Notes under the pieces: model-generated
Database searches by the model: none
What the model saw: the letters and a program-made list of their open reading frames with translations, nothing else
What the model was told of the DNA's origin: nothing
Position numbers and translations under genes: made by a program
Source: Candidatus Schekmanbacteria bacterium
GTDB taxonomy: Bacteria; CSSED10-310; JACPHN01
Length of the DNA stretch: 24,056 nt
NCBI GenBank assembly: GCA_016188575.1
Contig: JACPHN010000127.1
Coordinates: 1-24,056 of the forward strand
Reading direction: 5' to 3'
Shown: in pieces, positions 1 through 8,196 of the stretch
Layout: the number at the start of each line of letters is the position of its first letter
How positions within the stretch are numbered: position 1 is the stretch's first letter

Positions 1-209
1 CCATCCGGCACGCACTGAGGGCGAAGCGGTTCATGGGGTTCGCGACCGGGGACCTCGTGCGGGCGGTGATCCCTACGGGCAAGCACCGCGGCGTCCACCT
101 CGGGCGGGTCGCGATCCGACACCGGCCGAGCTTCAAGCTCCACGGGTTCGATGTCCACCCGAAGTACCTGACGCTCCTTCAGAAGGCAGACGGGCATGAG
201 TACGCGTAA
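1..209 (+). CDS. iscB: IscB-type RRXRR/HNH nuclease, C-terminal fragment (5' partial)
   Basis: The open frame enters from the left edge (first full codon at position 3) and ends with TAA at 207-209, giving about 68 residues. The visible part contains GFATGDLVRAVIPTGKHRG followed by HLGRVAIR and ends with LLQKADGHEYA. I recognise this as the extreme C-terminus of IscB/RRXRR-HNH proteins, where the usual pattern is GFxTGDxVxAxVPxGK, then GxHxGRVAxR, then an RxDGxxY end. IscB is an IS200/IS605-associated RNA-guided nuclease and the ancestor of Cas9. The RuvC, bridge-helix and HNH parts, and the omega-RNA normally encoded upstream, lie outside the window, so activity cannot be judged. The call rests on recalled family motifs. 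Confidence 0.75.
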   Translation, partial: IRHALRAKRFMGFATGDLVRAVIPTGKHRGVHLGRVAIRHRPSFKLHGFDVHPKYLTLLQKADGHEYA

Positions 210-372
210 CGAAGGCAAGAGCGCCGCTTCCCCACCCCCCAACCGCGGCGCGGTATGGGGAGAGCACCCGCGGCGCGATCCGGTGGACAAAGCCCCGATC
301 CCGGGGGCGAGGGCGATTCGCGCGTACCGCCACATTGACCTGCGACCTCGCCGGATGCTAGATGCTCAATGA
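196..372 (+). CDS. Small hypothetical ORF overlapping the iscB end
   Basis: A 58-codon ATG frame starts inside the last codons of the IscB-like gene (14-nt overlap) and stops at 370-372, 18 nt before the kinase start. An AAGG sits 9 nt before the ATG and could be a ribosome site. The product would be basic and rich in Pro and Arg, with no domain I recognise. It could be a translationally coupled small protein, or simply an open frame in GC-rich spacer DNA; the composition gives no strong coding signal. Confidence 0.2.
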   Translation: MSTRNEGKSAASPPPNRGAVWGEHPRRDPVDKAPIPGARAIRAYRHIDLRPRRMLDAQ

Positions 373-390
373 GGTGACGGAGCTCCGACG

Positions 391-3300
391 ATGATCCAGG
401 CGCTTGCTGCGCAACAAGACACGATCCCGAAACGACTGGGCCGCTTCGCCGTCGCGGAGTTTCTCGGGCGTGGCGGTATGGGCGAGGTCTTCCTCGTCCA
501 GGACGGGGATAGCGGCGCGACCTTTGCTCTCAAGTGGCTGCACCGCACCGAGGAGCGGCATGCGCTGCGCTTCCAGCGCGAGTTCCGCACGCTGCATCGG
601 CTGCGGCACCCAGGCGTGATCCGCGTGTACGAATGGGGTCTCGTCGCCGACCGACCGTTCTTCACCATGGACTTCGTGCGCGGCCGCAACCTCGGGGAGG
701 CGGTCGCCGTGGTCCGGGGCGGCACCGCGGTGCCCGGCACCGAAGCGATGGTTTGCGCCGTCGCGGCCCTGGTGGGCCGCATCCTGCAGCCGCTGGGCTA
801 CGTCCACGCCGAGGGCGTCGTACATCGCGACCTCAAGCCCTCCAACGTGCTGGTCGCGCCGTCCGGAGCGATCAGGCTCATGGATTTCGGCCTTGGCCTG
901 GACATGTCCGCGGACACGCGCTTGACGACGACAGGATTCACCATGGGTACGCCGGCCTACATGGCTCCAGAGCAGGCCATGGGCGAGCGCGTCGACTACC
1001 GTGCGGACCTCTACGCCTTCGGTGTGGTGCTCTTCGAGGCCGTTACCGGTCAGCTGCCGTTCGACGGCCAAAACGCGGTGCAAATCGCGATGAAGCACGT
1101 CAACGAGCTCCCCGTGCCGGCGCGCCGGCGCAACCGCGTCGTGCCGCAGGCGCTGTCCGAGCTGATTGCGGCGCTGTTGGAGAAGCAGGCGCACAACCGC
1201 CCCGCGGACGCTCTGGATGTCCTCGCCACGCTTACCGGCATTGTTGGCGCGGACCTGCTCGCGACCCTGGCGCCCGTGGCGTCGTTGCCGCCGCTGACAG
1301 TGAGCTCGTCGGCGCTGCTCCCCGAGGCGGAGACCGCCGCGACTGCCGCCGCCTCACCGGCCCTGGTCACCTCCCCGCTGCGGCGGCCCGGTGCGACCGG
1401 CCCCGGCGCCGCTTCGCCCACCGGCGCTGCCGACCTCGAGCTACAAACGACGTCCCTGGCACCCACGCGGCTGCCGCTGGTCACCGACAGTCGCTTCGTC
1501 GGTCGCGACGCGGAGCTCGCCGTCGCTCAGGAGCACCTCGAGAGCCTCCTCGCGGGGCAGTCCGGGCTGCTCTTGTGGGGCGGCGAATCCGGCTCCGGAA
1601 AAAGCCGGCTGCTCGCCGAGATCCGCAAGCGCGCGCTGTTTCGGCCGCTGCGCGTCGACCTCGCCGTGGCCGCCGTCAGCGACGCCGCGCCGCTTTCCGT
1701 GTTCGACGGGCTGCTCCGCGACGAGGCCGAGCGCCTCGAGAAGCTGCTGCGCAAGGGGGTTACCGAGCTGCCCGACCCGTGGAAGCGTTTGCTCCCCATC
1801 CTGGCCAAGGCGCATTACCGGCTGTATGAGGCCGCGCGGGCCTACGGCCTGCCCGAGCCGGTGCCGCTCGAATCCGAGCAGGAGCGGTTCCGCCTGCTCG
1901 ACGCGATCCGCGAGGCGATCATCGAGCTGGCCCGGGAACGGCCGCTACTGCTCTTGGTAGACGACCTGCAATGGGCGGACGAGCTGAGCGCCGGCGCCGT
2001 GGCCGTGATTTGCCGATCGATTCTTTCTGGTAGCGGGCGCGCGCGCTCCAATCAGGCCGGGTCGGCGGTCTTGGTCATCGGCTTCTACCGCCTCGGCGAG
2101 CTTCCGGAAGGCGGCGTCATCGAGTCGCTGCTGCAAGCGCTGCCGTCGCACTGCACCCGTGAGCTTTCCTGCCTGAGCGAGCCCGAGGGGCTGGCAATGC
2201 TCCGCTCCATGGTGCCGCGCATGGAGATCAGCGAACGGATGCTCGCGCGCATTCACCGCGCCGGGGGTGGTAACCCATTTTTTCTGGAGGAGATGTTGCG
2301 CGCCACCGTCAACGGGGAAAGCGACCTGGCGGCGTTCGGCGCCGAGCTGACGCCTCCGGTCATGGCGGCGGTGACCCCGCATTCGCGCGTGACGCCGCCC
2401 GAGCCGCCGGATGACGGCGCTGTTCCCGTTCCCCCCGCCGTCCGCCGCGCGCTGTCGGACCGCTTTCGGCGCCTTTCCCCTGGAATCCAGGAAATCGTGT
2501 CGCTCGCCTCGCTGCTCGGGCGCGAGCTTCAACTGTCGCTGCTGCTGGAGCTCGCCCGGCGCTCCAATGAACGTCTCCTCGATGACGTCGAGACCGCAAT
2601 CCACCAGGGAATCTTCGCGGAGTCTCGGCGGGACGGCCGCATCTGGCTCAGCTTTCGGCACGACAAGCTGCGCGAGGTGGTCGCGGCCCAGATTCCGGGA
2701 AGCCAGCGCCGGGCGCTCCACGGAGCGATCGCCGAAGTCCTTGAGGCGCACTGGAACGAGGCCGAGCACGGCGGCGCCGACTGCCCGACTCCCGCCGAAC
2801 ACGTGTTCCTGCTCGCTCACCACTTCGAACAGGCCGACAATCCGCGGCAGGCCGTCAAATACCTGCGCCAGGCCTGCACCATTGCGAAGGGCGCAACCGC
2901 TCAGGAGGAAGCTCTGGCCTACGCGCGCCGCGCCTACGAGGCGCTGCCGGACGATGCCGCGGAGGCGGAACGCGCCGAAGTGCTGGTGGAGCTCCTTGAT
3001 CTGCTCGGCCGCAGCGCCCGTTACCAGGAGGCGCTGAGTCTTAGCGAGCGCCTCCTGATCGGTGCCCGCCAGGGCGGTGACGAGGTCGCGCTGGCGCAGG
3101 CTCATCACGCCAGAGGCAAGCTGCTCATTCGCTCCGGGCGCCACGAAGAAGGGGTGAAGTCCTTCCTCGAAGGGATCGCCGTTCTCGGCGAGAGGCTGGC
3201 GCAGTCCCGCTCCGGGCTCGTGCTGCAGTTCGTCTCACGGCTGTTCACCGCGGCGATTCCGTTCGGCTACTACCGCCTCAGGAACCGCCTGCGCCGGCCC

Positions 3301-4578
3301 GAGCGCGTGCCGAGGTTGGCCGACCGGTCCGCCCCCTGCTGGCGGCGGACCGCCGTCCTGTTCGATCTCTACTACGAGATCTGCGAGAACTATTTCTTCT
3401 TCATGGTGCCGTATCACCTCCTCTTTTTCGGCATCGTGATCTGGCGCATGCTGTACCTCGGTGAAGCTCTCGGCAGCGCCTGGGAGCGCATCCTCGGCTA
3501 TTCGAGCTTTGCGGTCGCGCTGCTGGCGGTGCCGCACCCGAAGCACTTTGCGGCGAAACGCAACTTCCGGCGCGCCACGGAGCTCGCCTATCGCGCGGGG
3601 CTCGAGCTCGGCATCGCGCGGATCGCGGCGCTGCAGTCGTTCAGCTCGCTGCTGATCTCCGAATTCGACGCCGGCCGGGCCTCGGGAGCGCGAGCGCAGC
3701 AGGCCTTCGAGAAGCACGGTGACGTGTATTGGAGCATCCTGTCGCAGTGGTTCGTGGGGGAGAACATCTTTTTCCTGGGCGACTACGCGACGGCGGAGGA
3801 GATCTGGGAAGAGATGCGGGAACGGTCGCTCGCGGTGGGCGACGAGTCCTGCGCCTCCTTTGCCACGGCCCTCCTCAGCTTTGCGGCGGCCCACCGGTTC
3901 GACTTTCAGCGCGCGGCGTCGCTGGCGCAAGAGGCCCGCTTTCTCGCGCGCAACACGAGCAAGCCCGCGCTCGACGATATCCTCGCGCGCGTCGACGCGA
4001 TGGTGAAGGCGTCCAGCGGCGAGATCGAGGAGGCCATCGAGATCCTTCAGGCCGCTCACAAGCGCTCGTCGCCGTTACGCGTCTCCGCGTTTTTCGCCTC
4101 GGCGTTGCGCGCGGATCTGGCGGCGCTGTTGCTGGCCGACATGTTTCCCGCCGCGGCCCCACCCTGGGCCGACACCCGCGACCACGTGGCCCGGCGCTCG
4201 ACGTGCCGGCTCACCGCTGCCGCGAGCGCTCCTGATTCCCAGGCGGGACCGCGCGGCAGCGTTGCCTTCGGCCGCGTCCTGATCGAGGCGTTCCACCTCG
4301 CCAGAGGAATCCCGTTTCAGCGAGCCGTGACGCTCCGCGTCGTCGCCCGCTACAACGCCGCCAAGATGCGCCCGCGCCGCGCCCGCCGGCACTACAACCA
4401 GGCTCTGAAGCTGTTTGCGCGCTGCGGAGCGACCGTCGAGTTGGCCTGGACGCGGCTCGAGCTCGGCCGCTTTCTCGCCGGCAGTGCGCTCGACGTCAGG
4501 AAGGGCAAGGAGCTGCAGGAGGAGGCGGAGGAGGTGCTGTCGCGCGTGGGGCTGCGAGGGACGAGACCAGCGTGCTGA
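391..4578 (+). CDS. Large Ser/Thr protein kinase fused to an AAA/STAND-like ATPase with TPR-like C-terminus
   Basis: A 1395-residue multidomain signalling protein. The N-terminal Hanks-type kinase domain (about 19-275) has the glycine loop GRGGMG at 26-31, lysine K48, catalytic HRDLKPSN at 145-152, DFG at 165-167 and APE at 192-194, so it should be active. A Pro/Ala-rich linker (about 285-365) leads to an ATPase module with Walker A GESGSGKS at 398-405 and Walker B VDDLQWAD at 523-530, the LQWAD form typical of AAA_16-type predictors. The rest is helical and TPR-like, as in PknK-like or adenylate-cyclase-associated regulators. An unusually aromatic, hydrophobic stretch lies at about 1000-1050 and could touch a membrane. 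The ATG is preceded by GGAG with 8-nt spacing. Family knowledge suggests an ATP-gated sensor kinase; the ligand and substrates are unknown. No obvious partner gene is adjacent on this strand. Confidence 0.93.
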   Translation: MIQALAAQQDTIPKRLGRFAVAEFLGRGGMGEVFLVQDGDSGATFALKWLHRTEERHALRFQREFRTLHRLRHPGVIRVYEWGLVADRPFFTMDFVRGRNLGEAVAVVRGGTAVPGTEAMVCAVAALVGRILQPLGYVHAEGVVHRDLKPSNVLVAPSGAIRLMDFGLGLDMSADTRLTTTGFTMGTPAYMAPEQAMGERVDYRADLYAFGVVLFEAVTGQLPFDGQNAVQIAMKHVNELPVPARRRNRVVPQALSELIAALLEKQAHNRPADALDVLATLTGIVGADLLATLAPVASLPPLTVSSSALLPEAETAATAAASPALVTSPLRRPGATGPGAASPTGAADLELQTTSLAPTRLPLVTDSRFVGRDAELAVAQEHLESLLAGQSGLLLWGGESGSGKSRLLAEIRKRALFRPLRVDLAVAAVSDAAPLSVFDGLLRDEAERLEKLLRKGVTELPDPWKRLLPILAKAHYRLYEAARAYGLPEPVPLESEQERFRLLDAIREAIIELARERPLLLLVDDLQWADELSAGAVAVICRSILSGSGRARSNQAGSAVLVIGFYRLGELPEGGVIESLLQALPSHCTRELSCLSEPEGLAMLRSMVPRMEISERMLARIHRAGGGNPFFLEEMLRATVNGESDLAAFGAELTPPVMAAVTPHSRVTPPEPPDDGAVPVPPAVRRALSDRFRRLSPGIQEIVSLASLLGRELQLSLLLELARRSNERLLDDVETAIHQGIFAESRRDGRIWLSFRHDKLREVVAAQIPGSQRRALHGAIAEVLEAHWNEAEHGGADCPTPAEHVFLLAHHFEQADNPRQAVKYLRQACTIAKGATAQEEALAYARRAYEALPDDAAEAERAEVLVELLDLLGRSARYQEALSLSERLLIGARQGGDEVALAQAHHARGKLLIRSGRHEEGVKSFLEGIAVLGERLAQSRSGLVLQFVSRLFTAAIPFGYYRLRNRLRRPERVPRLADRSAPCWRRTAVLFDLYYEICENYFFFMVPYHLLFFGIVIWRMLYLGEALGSAWERILGYSSFAVALLAVPHPKHFAAKRNFRRATELAYRAGLELGIARIAALQSFSSLLISEFDAGRASGARAQQAFEKHGDVYWSILSQWFVGENIFFLGDYATAEEIWEEMRERSLAVGDESCASFATALLSFAAAHRFDFQRAASLAQEARFLARNTSKPALDDILARVDAMVKASSGEIEEAIEILQAAHKRSSPLRVSAFFASALRADLAALLLADMFPAAAPPWADTRDHVARRSTCRLTAAASAPDSQAGPRGSVAFGRVLIEAFHLARGIPFQRAVTLRVVARYNAAKMRPRRARRHYNQALKLFARCGATVELAWTRLELGRFLAGSALDVRKGKELQEEAEEVLSRVGLRGTRPAC

Positions 4579-4676
4579 GCGCCGGGAGCGGAGCGCGGGG
4601 CGGGCGCCCGACGATGCCCGCGAACCCCCACCGGCAGCGCCGAAAAACGCTGGAATCGTCGGCTCCCGGATCAAAC

Positions 4677-4709
4677 AAAAAAGCCGCAACCAGCATGGTT
4701 ACGGCTTTT
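4677..4709 (-). terminator. Rho-independent terminator, probably bidirectional
   Basis: Arms 4679-4686 and 4702-4709 pair as AAAAGCCG/CGGCTTTT. An inner AACCA/TGGTT stem (4688-4692 with 4696-4700) follows after one mismatch, closing on a 3-nt loop. Read on the minus strand the stem is followed by a run of six T, just past the tRNA 3' end. The A/T-flanked symmetry means it can also stop plus-strand transcription coming out of the kinase gene, whose stop is about 100 nt away. Confidence 0.8.
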
Positions 4710-4716
4710 CTGAAAA

Positions 4717-4789
4717 TACGCCCGACAGGATTTGAACCTGTGACCCCCAGCTCCGGAGGCTGGTGCTCTATCCGCTGAGCTACGGGCGC
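4717..4789 (-). tRNA. tRNA-Arg, anticodon CCG
   Basis: On the minus strand a full cloverleaf of 73 nt can be folded. It has a 7-bp acceptor stem (one G-U pair), a D arm with GCTC/GAGC, an anticodon stem CCAGC/GCTGG with loop CTCCGGA, a 5-nt variable loop and a T arm ACAGG/CCTGT with loop TTCAAAT. The anticodon CCG reads CGG arginine codons, which are frequent in this genome. The 3' CCA is not encoded. Its own promoter lies about 45 nt upstream and a terminator directly downstream, so it can be expressed alone, though read-through from the TonB operon is also possible. Confidence 0.95.
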
Positions 4790-4833
4790 GCGGTGTCGGG
4801 GCTGCGCCGCATGGGCGCCGCACACACTTGACG

Positions 4834-4862
4834 AGTATAGTCGTCCGCTGGCGGCCCCGCAA
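4834..4862 (-). promoter_or_regulatory. Sigma-70-type promoter for tRNA-Arg
   Basis: On the minus strand a -35 TTGCGG (4857-4862) and a -10 TATACT (4834-4839) are separated by exactly 17 bp. The expected start of transcription is about 35-40 nt before the tRNA 5' end. The site sits in the gap between the TonB-receptor stop and the tRNA. Confidence 0.65.
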
Positions 4863-4876
4863 GTCCGCGGATGCCG

Positions 4877-7201
4877 CTAACGGCGCGGCTGATACCGATA
4901 TGAAAGCCCGAGAAAGGCGCGAAACCCCTGTTGCAAGATCGCCGCGTTGTAGCCGACGCCATCGGCGCTCCGCGGCGCCGGGTCGTAGTAGTCGGTGTCG
5001 AGCAGGTTGAAAACACTCAACCGCGCATCCGCCCCCCTGAACAGGTCGAGCCACGACAGGGTCAGATCGCAGGTCGCATAGGACCCGACCGTCTTCTTGG
5101 AGTAGATGCTGTCCCTGTCCCACGTTACCGTGTCGCGCTCGGAGACGTAATGTCCCCGCAGCGATACCCCGATATGGTCGCCGAACAGCAGGTCGGTACC
5201 GGCATTCGCCTTGACCGGCGCGATATCGCCCGGCTCCCGATCACTCACGGTATCCAACGTGCGGGTAACCGTCACGTTCGCGTAGACGGACTTGGACTTC
5301 CCGAGAAAGAACCGGCTCTCGAGCTCCGCCCCGAGAATCCTGAGCGAGCCCAGGTTCGCGAACCTCGTCACGGTATCGCCGTTCTCATCCTCGTAGCTCT
5401 CCGTCCCGATCACGCCTTCTACCGTGGAATGATACGCACTCAGCGAGCCGTCCCAAAGATCGCTCGCCCTGGCCCCATACGTCACCTCGAACGTCCCGAG
5501 TCGTTCGGGGTCCAGGTCCGGTGATGGACTTGGGCGGACCGCCGCATCGGTTGAAAACTTGTGCCAACTGTCCGGCGCCTGAAAAGCCTGGCCGTAGATA
5601 AGCTTGACGTACTGACCGTCCGCCGGCGTGAGGATCCCCGCTACCCGCGCCGTGTAGAGGCTTCCGAAACCACCCGACTCCCCCTGCAAGTAGTTGTAAT
5701 CGTAGCGCAGACCCGCCGTGAGCGAGAATGTCTCGAGGACTCTTGCCTGAGCGTTTCCAAAAACGGCCGCATTGCGTTCGTCGTGCCTCGGCGTCTCCTT
5801 CCAGGGCTGGGTTTCTGCCGCCCGCATGTTGTAGTCCTCGGAGTTTCGCAGCACGGTGTATTCGGCGCCCAGCACCGCGGCAAGCGCCTCCTTCACGTAG
5901 TTGAGCTGGTTACCGACACGCACCTCTTCGTTGTCGAGATAGTAATAGGTATCCGGTCTGAGCTGGTAGACGAGCAATTCCCGGGGATCGGCAACGTCGC
6001 CGGTGAAGTAGCTCTTGAAGCTGGCGTCGCGGCTCTGCTCGTCGATCCCGGACTGACGCCAGATCGCGTAGATGCGCGAATGCCCGTTCGCTCTGACGTC
6101 CATGTCGTGGGCTAGCGTGAGCGCGCTGCCGGTCGGTATCCAGACGCCGTTGATGCGCTTCTGTGGGGTGTACCACGGCCCTTCCGATTCTTCGCGATAC
6201 CACGTGAAGGCGCGCAGGTTAAACCCCTTGTAGCCGACGCCGGCTTGCAAGAACCAGTCCTTGGTCTCCTGCTCCATGCGGCTGTTGAATCGCGTGCGCT
6301 TGCCGTTCGTCGTCCAGTAGAGCTGACCGTTCTCGACGTCCAGCGCGTAGCTCGGGTCCGATGCCCCGGCATACCCCGCCGGAAACGAGGCTGAGTAGTA
6401 CCGCTTTCGCCCGACATTGTCGACCCAGTACTCGCCATTGAAGTCCATCTCATCGCTTTTGTAGAACCGGCCGTTGGCCATGAAGCGCCAGTTCTTGACT
6501 TCTTTACCGAAGTTGAGCTCGGTTCCAGAAGTATTATAGGACCCGTAAAACGCACTTACCTGAGCTCCATCAGTAACGCTTTCCGTTCTCAGAATCACAT
6601 TGATAATTCCGGAGAATGCGTTCGCTCCATACAGCAGCGAGGACGGGCCGTACATGACCTCGATACGCTCCACGTTGGTCAATGGGTACTGACGCGAGAG
6701 CCAGTTGGACTGTTTCCAGGTGTCGTTTTGAATCACACCGTCCCAGATGAGCAGAAAGCGATCGGAGTTGTCGCTGCGGAATCCGCGCATGAAAATAGTG
6801 GACCAGTCGACGCCCATGCCTTTGTCGAAGTCGAAGCCAGCGAGGTCGTGGAGAATGCTTTCGAGATCGACGTAGCCGCGCAGGCGGATCTGTTCTGCGG
6901 TGATGACGGCGACCTTCGCCGGCGCATCTTCCTGGCGCTGCTCCTGTTTGCTTGCGGAGAGAACCCAGTTACCGAGGACGTCGCCGAGCATCTCCTTGCC
7001 GGTAAACATCTCCTGTTCGCCAAAGTAGACATCGCCTTTGTCGTCCGCGGTCGCCTGCCCGAACGCGGCCGGGGCGGCGACGACGGCACTGAGCAGGAAG
7101 GCGAGGAAGGCGGAGCCGCCAGCCCGCCACAGGCGCGCGAGAGCGCGCATTGGCAGCTCGGGGGCGTGCGAAGCCGGGAACAGGATCAGCAGTTCCGTCA
7201 T
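4877..7201 (-). CDS. TonB-dependent outer-membrane receptor
   Basis: A 774-residue predicted outer-membrane transporter. Residues 18-49 form a signal peptide (basic start, hydrophobic core, AAPAAFG end). A plug domain at about 80-205 includes WVLSASKQ, DAPAKVAVITAEQI, the FMRGF segment, NVERIEVMYGPSSLLYGANAF and GIINVI, all typical of TonB receptors. The remainder is a beta-barrel pattern of alternating aromatic strands. I chose the ATG at 7199-7201 because it overlaps the stop of the upstream gene as ATGA and has GGAG 11 nt upstream. The next ATG at 7150 gives a tidier signal peptide and is the alternative. The frame is open further upstream, but that part overlaps the preceding gene and should not be counted. 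Family role: energised uptake of a scarce ligand through the outer membrane; here the ligand is unknown. It is the last gene of a three-gene operon. Confidence 0.95.
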   Translation of the reverse strand: MTELLILFPASHAPELPMRALARLWRAGGSAFLAFLLSAVVAAPAAFGQATADDKGDVYFGEQEMFTGKEMLGDVLGNWVLSASKQEQRQEDAPAKVAVITAEQIRLRGYVDLESILHDLAGFDFDKGMGVDWSTIFMRGFRSDNSDRFLLIWDGVIQNDTWKQSNWLSRQYPLTNVERIEVMYGPSSLLYGANAFSGIINVILRTESVTDGAQVSAFYGSYNTSGTELNFGKEVKNWRFMANGRFYKSDEMDFNGEYWVDNVGRKRYYSASFPAGYAGASDPSYALDVENGQLYWTTNGKRTRFNSRMEQETKDWFLQAGVGYKGFNLRAFTWYREESEGPWYTPQKRINGVWIPTGSALTLAHDMDVRANGHSRIYAIWRQSGIDEQSRDASFKSYFTGDVADPRELLVYQLRPDTYYYLDNEEVRVGNQLNYVKEALAAVLGAEYTVLRNSEDYNMRAAETQPWKETPRHDERNAAVFGNAQARVLETFSLTAGLRYDYNYLQGESGGFGSLYTARVAGILTPADGQYVKLIYGQAFQAPDSWHKFSTDAAVRPSPSPDLDPERLGTFEVTYGARASDLWDGSLSAYHSTVEGVIGTESYEDENGDTVTRFANLGSLRILGAELESRFFLGKSKSVYANVTVTRTLDTVSDREPGDIAPVKANAGTDLLFGDHIGVSLRGHYVSERDTVTWDRDSIYSKKTVGSYATCDLTLSWLDLFRGADARLSVFNLLDTDYYDPAPRSADGVGYNAAILQQGFRAFLGLSYRYQPRR

Positions 7202-8196
7202 GGTTGCAACATCTCCAGGGGTGAGGACGAGACAGGAGGAAACATGGCCGCCTGGTCGCCACTCGACTCGTTCCAGGTAGCCGCTTGCGCGGGCATGACC
7301 AGCTCGGGCGGTCGCGGCGCAAGCTCGGCGAGCGCCAGGTCGCGCCCGTGAAGAAACTGTGTAATGAGCTCCGGTGCGCCATCTACTCGCCATCTGTCGA
7401 TGCCCATCTTTTCCAGCACGAGCCGCGTGGCGGCATCGCCGCTCATCCCCGCAAGCAATCGCCGCAGGGCGGCGATGCGATCGGCGCCGAGAGCTTCGAC
7501 GCGCCCTACGAGCATCAGGTTCGGAGCCGGAATGGTGCGGGAGACCACGCGCACGCTGCCGTCGCTGATCAGTCTCTGAGCTTGAGGCAGGGAGGCGGGC
7601 ACGAGCGCGGCCTGACTCAGTCGGTATTTCACCGCCAACACCGCTGACTGCGCGGAGGTCTGCAGGGCCAGCTCGCCAAAGTGATGGACCGGATCGATGA
7701 CTCCCAGGAAGAGCAACCGGCCGGCGTCTTGTAGGCCGAGGTCGGCGGTCAGAGGGGTCGCCAGCGTGGCGCCGTGCAGGTCCGCAAGGTTGGCCGCCGC
7801 GGAGCTCGCATCGACGATGATGATCCAGGGGCCCGATGTCGCGCCGGCGACCTCGGCGACAGCAAGGACGGTATATGCGGCTCCCAACCCGTCCCAAAAG
7901 CCAGCGAAAGGGGATGTCAGGGCCAGCTCGGGCGAGCTTTCGGAAACCGCGCCGCGGAAATCGGAAAACCTCTTGAAGATGGAAGGGACAATCGCGATGG
8001 CGCCGCCACTCGTCTTCTCCACCGCCAGTGCGAGCTCCTCGAGCTCCTGAATGCTGTCGATGACGTCCTCATGGGGGCTTTCAGGCCAGAAGGCGGCCAG
8101 GCGCAGCGCCTCGCCCGCCGCGCGGCCGGGCGCAACGGCAAGCGCCGTCGCCAGCAGGAGGAAGGGGACAACGGCCGCCAGCCCGCGCGCAGTCAT
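7198..8196 (-). CDS. PhnD-like periplasmic substrate-binding protein
   Basis: A 332-residue protein with a Sec signal peptide (about 1-27, ending PGRAAG). The body begins RLAAFWPESPHEDVI and contains the segments TSPFAGFWDGLGAAY, LHGATLATPLTADLG and ALVPASLPQAQRLI. This is the pattern of phosphonate/phosphite-type solute-binding proteins (PhnD-like, PF12974), in which an early strand is followed by SPF/GPLSY-like and DLxGxxLA-like segments. It overlaps the TPR gene by 4 nt (ATGA) and the TonB receptor by 4 nt (ATGA), so translation of all three is probably coupled. No ABC permease or ATPase is nearby. It may therefore be a sensor or a periplasmic relay for the receptor's ligand rather than part of a classical ABC importer. 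The family call is by pattern and moderately sure; the ligand is not inferable. Confidence 0.75.
   Translation of the reverse strand: MTARGLAAVVPFLLLATALAVAPGRAAGEALRLAAFWPESPHEDVIDSIQELEELALAVEKTSGGAIAIVPSIFKRFSDFRGAVSESSPELALTSPFAGFWDGLGAAYTVLAVAEVAGATSGPWIIIVDASSAAANLADLHGATLATPLTADLGLQDAGRLLFLGVIDPVHHFGELALQTSAQSAVLAVKYRLSQAALVPASLPQAQRLISDGSVRVVSRTIPAPNLMLVGRVEALGADRIAALRRLLAGMSGDAATRLVLEKMGIDRWRVDGAPELITQFLHGRDLALAELAPRPPELVMPAQAATWNESSGDQAAMFPPVSSSPLEMLQP

Noticed and set aside
4877-7897. 1006-residue TonB-receptor frame starting at 7897
   Set aside because: The extra 5' part is antisense-phase overlap with the PhnD-like gene; the ATGA junction at 7198-7201 and the signal peptide define the real start.
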